64,000 nt of DNA from Bacteroidales bacterium (GTDB lineage Bacteria; Bacteroidota; Bacteroidia; Bacteroidales; UBA932). The translations under genes were made by a program, and so were the position numbers. The notes beneath the pieces are model-generated. The model was not told where the DNA came from. It saw only the letters and a program-made list of their open reading frames with translations, and searched no databases. Positions within the stretch are counted from its first letter, which is position 1, and each line of letters starts with the position of its first letter. Shown here in pieces: positions 61,978-64,000 of the stretch. The stretch lies in NCBI GenBank assembly GCA_020026275.1, contig JAHHQQ010000008.1, positions 1 to 64,000 of the forward strand, in the 5' to 3' direction.

Positions 61978-63138
61978 TTATTTGAGTTCTTCAATCATCG
62001 CCTGTGCTACCGGACGGGAAGCGCCGGAGCCGCCGAGTTCCTGTCGGATGCGGGCATAGTCCGCTTCCATGTTTTCGCGGTATTCCTGGTCCTGCAGGAG
62101 ACGGATGACTTCTGTCAGGACATTGTCAGGCGTGAAATAGTATTGCATCAGTTCCTTGAAGGCTTTCTTGTTGATGATCAGGTTGCCCAGACTGATGAAA
62201 TCAATCTTGATGATGTGTTTTCCGACATTGAAGTTGAAATCAGCTCCGCTGTAGACGACCACCTGGGGGGTGCCGATGAGACAGGTTTCCAGCGAGGCGG
62301 TGCCAGAATTGACTACGGCCGCTTCGGCATGTTTCACGATGCCGTGGGTCTGGTCGAACAGCACTTTCATGTAGTCTTCCGTGCCTTCCATATAACGGGT
62401 GTAGTCTTCCATGGAACGGGAAGGGGCGCCGGCAATGAGGAAGCGGTAGTCCTTGAAAGCAGGAATCGTCCTCATTTTCTTGGCGAATTCCACGCACACC
62501 GGCATCATGCAGCTGACTTCCGCTTTGCGGGAGCCGGCCAGGATGGCGATGTAGGGTTTGTCTTCCAGTGCATTCTGACGGAAGAATTCCTCCCGGCTCT
62601 GGTGCATGGCAGGGGAGTTGTCAATCGCGTCAATCAGAGGATTCCCTTTATATATATAGCGGACCCCTTTGCGGTCAAAATATTCTTTCTCGAAGGGGAA
62701 GACGATGAATAGCCGGTCCACGTATTTCTTCAGCATCTTCACCCGGTTCTCGCGCGATGCCCATACTTTGGGGGCGATGTAGTAGAAGACCTTGAAATGA
62801 TGCTGGTGGGCGAATTTGGCTACCTTGAAGTTGAAACCGGGATAGTCGATCAGGATGACGACGTCCGGGTGGAACCGGAGAATGTCGTTGCCGCAGTCTT
62901 GCAGCTTCCTGAGAAAACGGTTGGCGTGGAGGATGACCTGGCTGAAGCCGATGACTGCTCCTTCGTTGTAGTCCATGACCAGTCCTTCGCCTTCCTGGTG
63001 CTGGTGGTACACCTCGTCCATGAGGGAGCCGCCCCAGAAGCGGATGTCCGCTTCCGGATCCTCGGCATAGAGGCCTTTCATCAGGTTGGAACCGTGAAGG
63101 TCTCCGGAGGCTTCACCTGCTATGATGTAATATTTCAT
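61978..63138 (-). CDS. lpxB: Lipid-A-disaccharide synthase
   Basis: This 386-residue peripheral membrane glycosyltransferase joins UDP-diacylglucosamine and lipid X. It has YIIAGEASGDLHGSNLMKGL at the start, PDVVILIDYPGFNFKVAKFAH, FYYIAPKVWASRENRVKMLKKYVD, and ILAGSRKAEV in the nucleotide-sugar half, then SGTASLETCLIGTPQVVVY. It is downstream of surE on the same strand, a common pairing in Bacteroidetes. Confidence 0.96.
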   Translation of the reverse strand: MKYYIIAGEASGDLHGSNLMKGLYAEDPEADIRFWGGSLMDEVYHQHQEGEGLVMDYNEGAVIGFSQVILHANRFLRKLQDCGNDILRFHPDVVILIDYPGFNFKVAKFAHQHHFKVFYYIAPKVWASRENRVKMLKKYVDRLFIVFPFEKEYFDRKGVRYIYKGNPLIDAIDNSPAMHQSREEFFRQNALEDKPYIAILAGSRKAEVSCMMPVCVEFAKKMRTIPAFKDYRFLIAGAPSRSMEDYTRYMEGTEDYMKVLFDQTHGIVKHAEAAVVNSGTASLETCLIGTPQVVVYSGADFNFNVGKHIIKIDFISLGNLIINKKAFKELMQYYFTPDNVLTEVIRLLQDQEYRENMEADYARIRQELGGSGASRPVAQAMIEELK

Positions 63139-63191
63139 TTTCTATAATTGATTAAGGTCGCTCGGCAGCTTGCTGCCTGATTCAGTGCTCA

Positions 63192-63217
63192 CATGGACAT
63201 TTCCCGAATGGGGGAAA
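63192..63217. repeat. Short interspersed hairpin repeat, copy B
   Basis: CATGGACATTTCCCG, AAT, GGGGGAAA: identical to copy A (21787-21812) in the first 15 and last 8 bases, differing only in the middle. It is in the surE-lpxB gap. Confidence 0.45.
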
Positions 63218-63244
63218 GGTCGGTCGCCGGTCGCTCGGTGGGGC

Positions 63245-64000
63245 TTAGAAACGGGTGTTGAGATTGAGGCTTTCGAGCCGGCGGGTCTCTTCTTCGTCGG
63301 TGCTGTAGATGTTGTGGGCGACGATGGTGATGTATCCTTCTGCCAGTTTGTGGTGGTCGGCCAGCGGGTCGTTGTGGGCGTCGTCAACGAATTCTCCAAT
63401 CATCATGAACATTTCTTCGCCTTCTTCCTGCTGGACTTGGCCTGATCTTCCCAATAAATCCATCGTGATACCTCTGGAAGCCCACAGATCTGGATTCCAT
63501 CGGGTGAATTCCTTTTCCCAGTGACCCAATCCCTGGTGTGCGACGACGATTCCTTTGACTTGGTCTTTCGGAACCGCCGGGAAGTTGATGTTGTAATAGA
63601 CCCCCTTTCTGGTGGTCGGGTGAGCCATAATCTTGTCTAGAATGTCAGGAAGATAGGCTTCTATGGCGGAGAAGTCCGGTTCTTGGGTGAAGAAATCATC
63701 AAGAGATACTCCGATGGCCAAGATGCCGTTCAGGGTTGCCTCCATACAAGCTCCAAGCGTTCCTGAATAGAGAGAGCCCATAGTCGCGTTGGAACCGTGG
63801 TTGATTCCGCTCAGAACGATGTCGGGTTTTTGTTCTTTGAATGGAAAATTGAGGCCGAACTTGATGCAGCTCGCAGGGGTTCCGGAAAGGTAGGACCACG
63901 ATGTCTTGCCGGACAGACCTAGATCCTTGTAGGCCAGCGGTTTCAGCCCCAAATCGACAGCTGCGGCCATTCCTGACTGATGCTCTTTGGGTGCCACGAC
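63245..64000 (-). CDS. surE: 5'/3'-nucleotidase SurE, partial
   Basis: This is the C-terminal 251 codons; the N-terminus with the metal-binding NDDG lies beyond the right edge. The visible part begins VVAPKEHQSGMAA, the usual SurE segment after the first strand, and includes DIVLSGINHGSNATMGSLYSGTLGACMEATLNGI and INFPAVP. The enzyme dephosphorylates nucleoside monophosphates in the cytoplasm. It is probably transcribed with lpxB, 106 bases downstream. Confidence 0.95.
   Translation of the reverse strand, partial: VVAPKEHQSGMAAAVDLGLKPLAYKDLGLSGKTSWSYLSGTPASCIKFGLNFPFKEQKPDIVLSGINHGSNATMGSLYSGTLGACMEATLNGILAIGVSLDDFFTQEPDFSAIEAYLPDILDKIMAHPTTRKGVYYNINFPAVPKDQVKGIVVAHQGLGHWEKEFTRWNPDLWASRGITMDLLGRSGQVQQEEGEEMFMMIGEFVDDAHNDPLADHHKLAEGYITIVAHNIYSTDEEETRRLESLNLNTRF

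Overview
The window looks like a chromosomal segment of a member of the Bacteroidetes, most likely order Bacteroidales. The evidence is a SusC/SusD polysaccharide-utilisation locus (PUL) run by a hybrid two-component system, BACON and GSCFA proteins, many lipoproteins, -7 boxes of the form TAnnTTTG, and families typical of the phylum (PUR-alpha-like DUF3276, DUF5606, DUF4250, a ~310-residue NusB). Genus cannot be fixed by eye. No tRNA, rRNA operon, CRISPR array, transposase or integrase was seen.

Region 1 (about 31-21192) is a self-contained 21-kb PUL: hybrid sensor/regulator, two tandem chitinase-type GH18 lipoproteins, SusC, SusD, a BACON surface lipoprotein, then sulfatase, GH20, sulfatase, GH20. 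All genes point right and are tightly spaced. The content suggests capture, endo-cleavage, desulfation and exo-trimming of a sulfated, N-acetylhexosamine-rich glycan; the exact substrate is an inference. The block is bounded by direct repeats (31-177 and 21084-21192), each carrying a terminator followed by a palindrome-bearing element just upstream of a regulator gene: the hybrid sensor on the left and a small AraC-type protein on the right. The PUL is AT-richer than the flanking core genes, and one sulfatase is compositionally different inside it.

Region 2 (21.2-35.5 kb) is core metabolism: AraC-type regulator, 5'-nucleotidase lipoprotein, GSCFA protein, DsbD and RNase Y, a ZapB-like/ZapA operon that runs into a probable 6S RNA, glutamine-dependent NAD synthase, a methylthioadenosine-type deaminase with purine nucleoside phosphorylase, an aldehyde dehydrogenase and a PUR-alpha-like protein.

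Region 3 (35.5-46.8 kb) holds a seven-gene rightward operon (nusB, yajC, YbbR-like, coaE, DUF5606, rimO, lipoprotein), an AT-rich gene-free gap of about 440 bp, a leftward glpABC operon for anaerobic glycerol-3-phosphate oxidation, queD, and the RNase P RNA gene on the minus strand.

Region 4 (46.8-64 kb) has pyrG and a glutamine cyclotransferase, a TPP riboswitch whose terminator hairpin overlaps the start of the TonB receptor it controls, a short-chain dehydrogenase, a 58-residue DUF4250 protein, a small outer-membrane protein preceded by a possible small RNA or attenuator leader, trmD, a DUF349 repeat protein with yidC and a YggS-family PLP protein, lemA with a DUF2207 protein, lpxB, and the C-terminal part of surE running off the right edge.

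The observations most worth following are the repeat-bounded PUL cassette, the riboswitch hairpin overlapping the coding start, the candidate RNA at 53928-54110, the 6S RNA overlapping the zapA stop codon, and a small hairpin repeat found three times in intergenic DNA.
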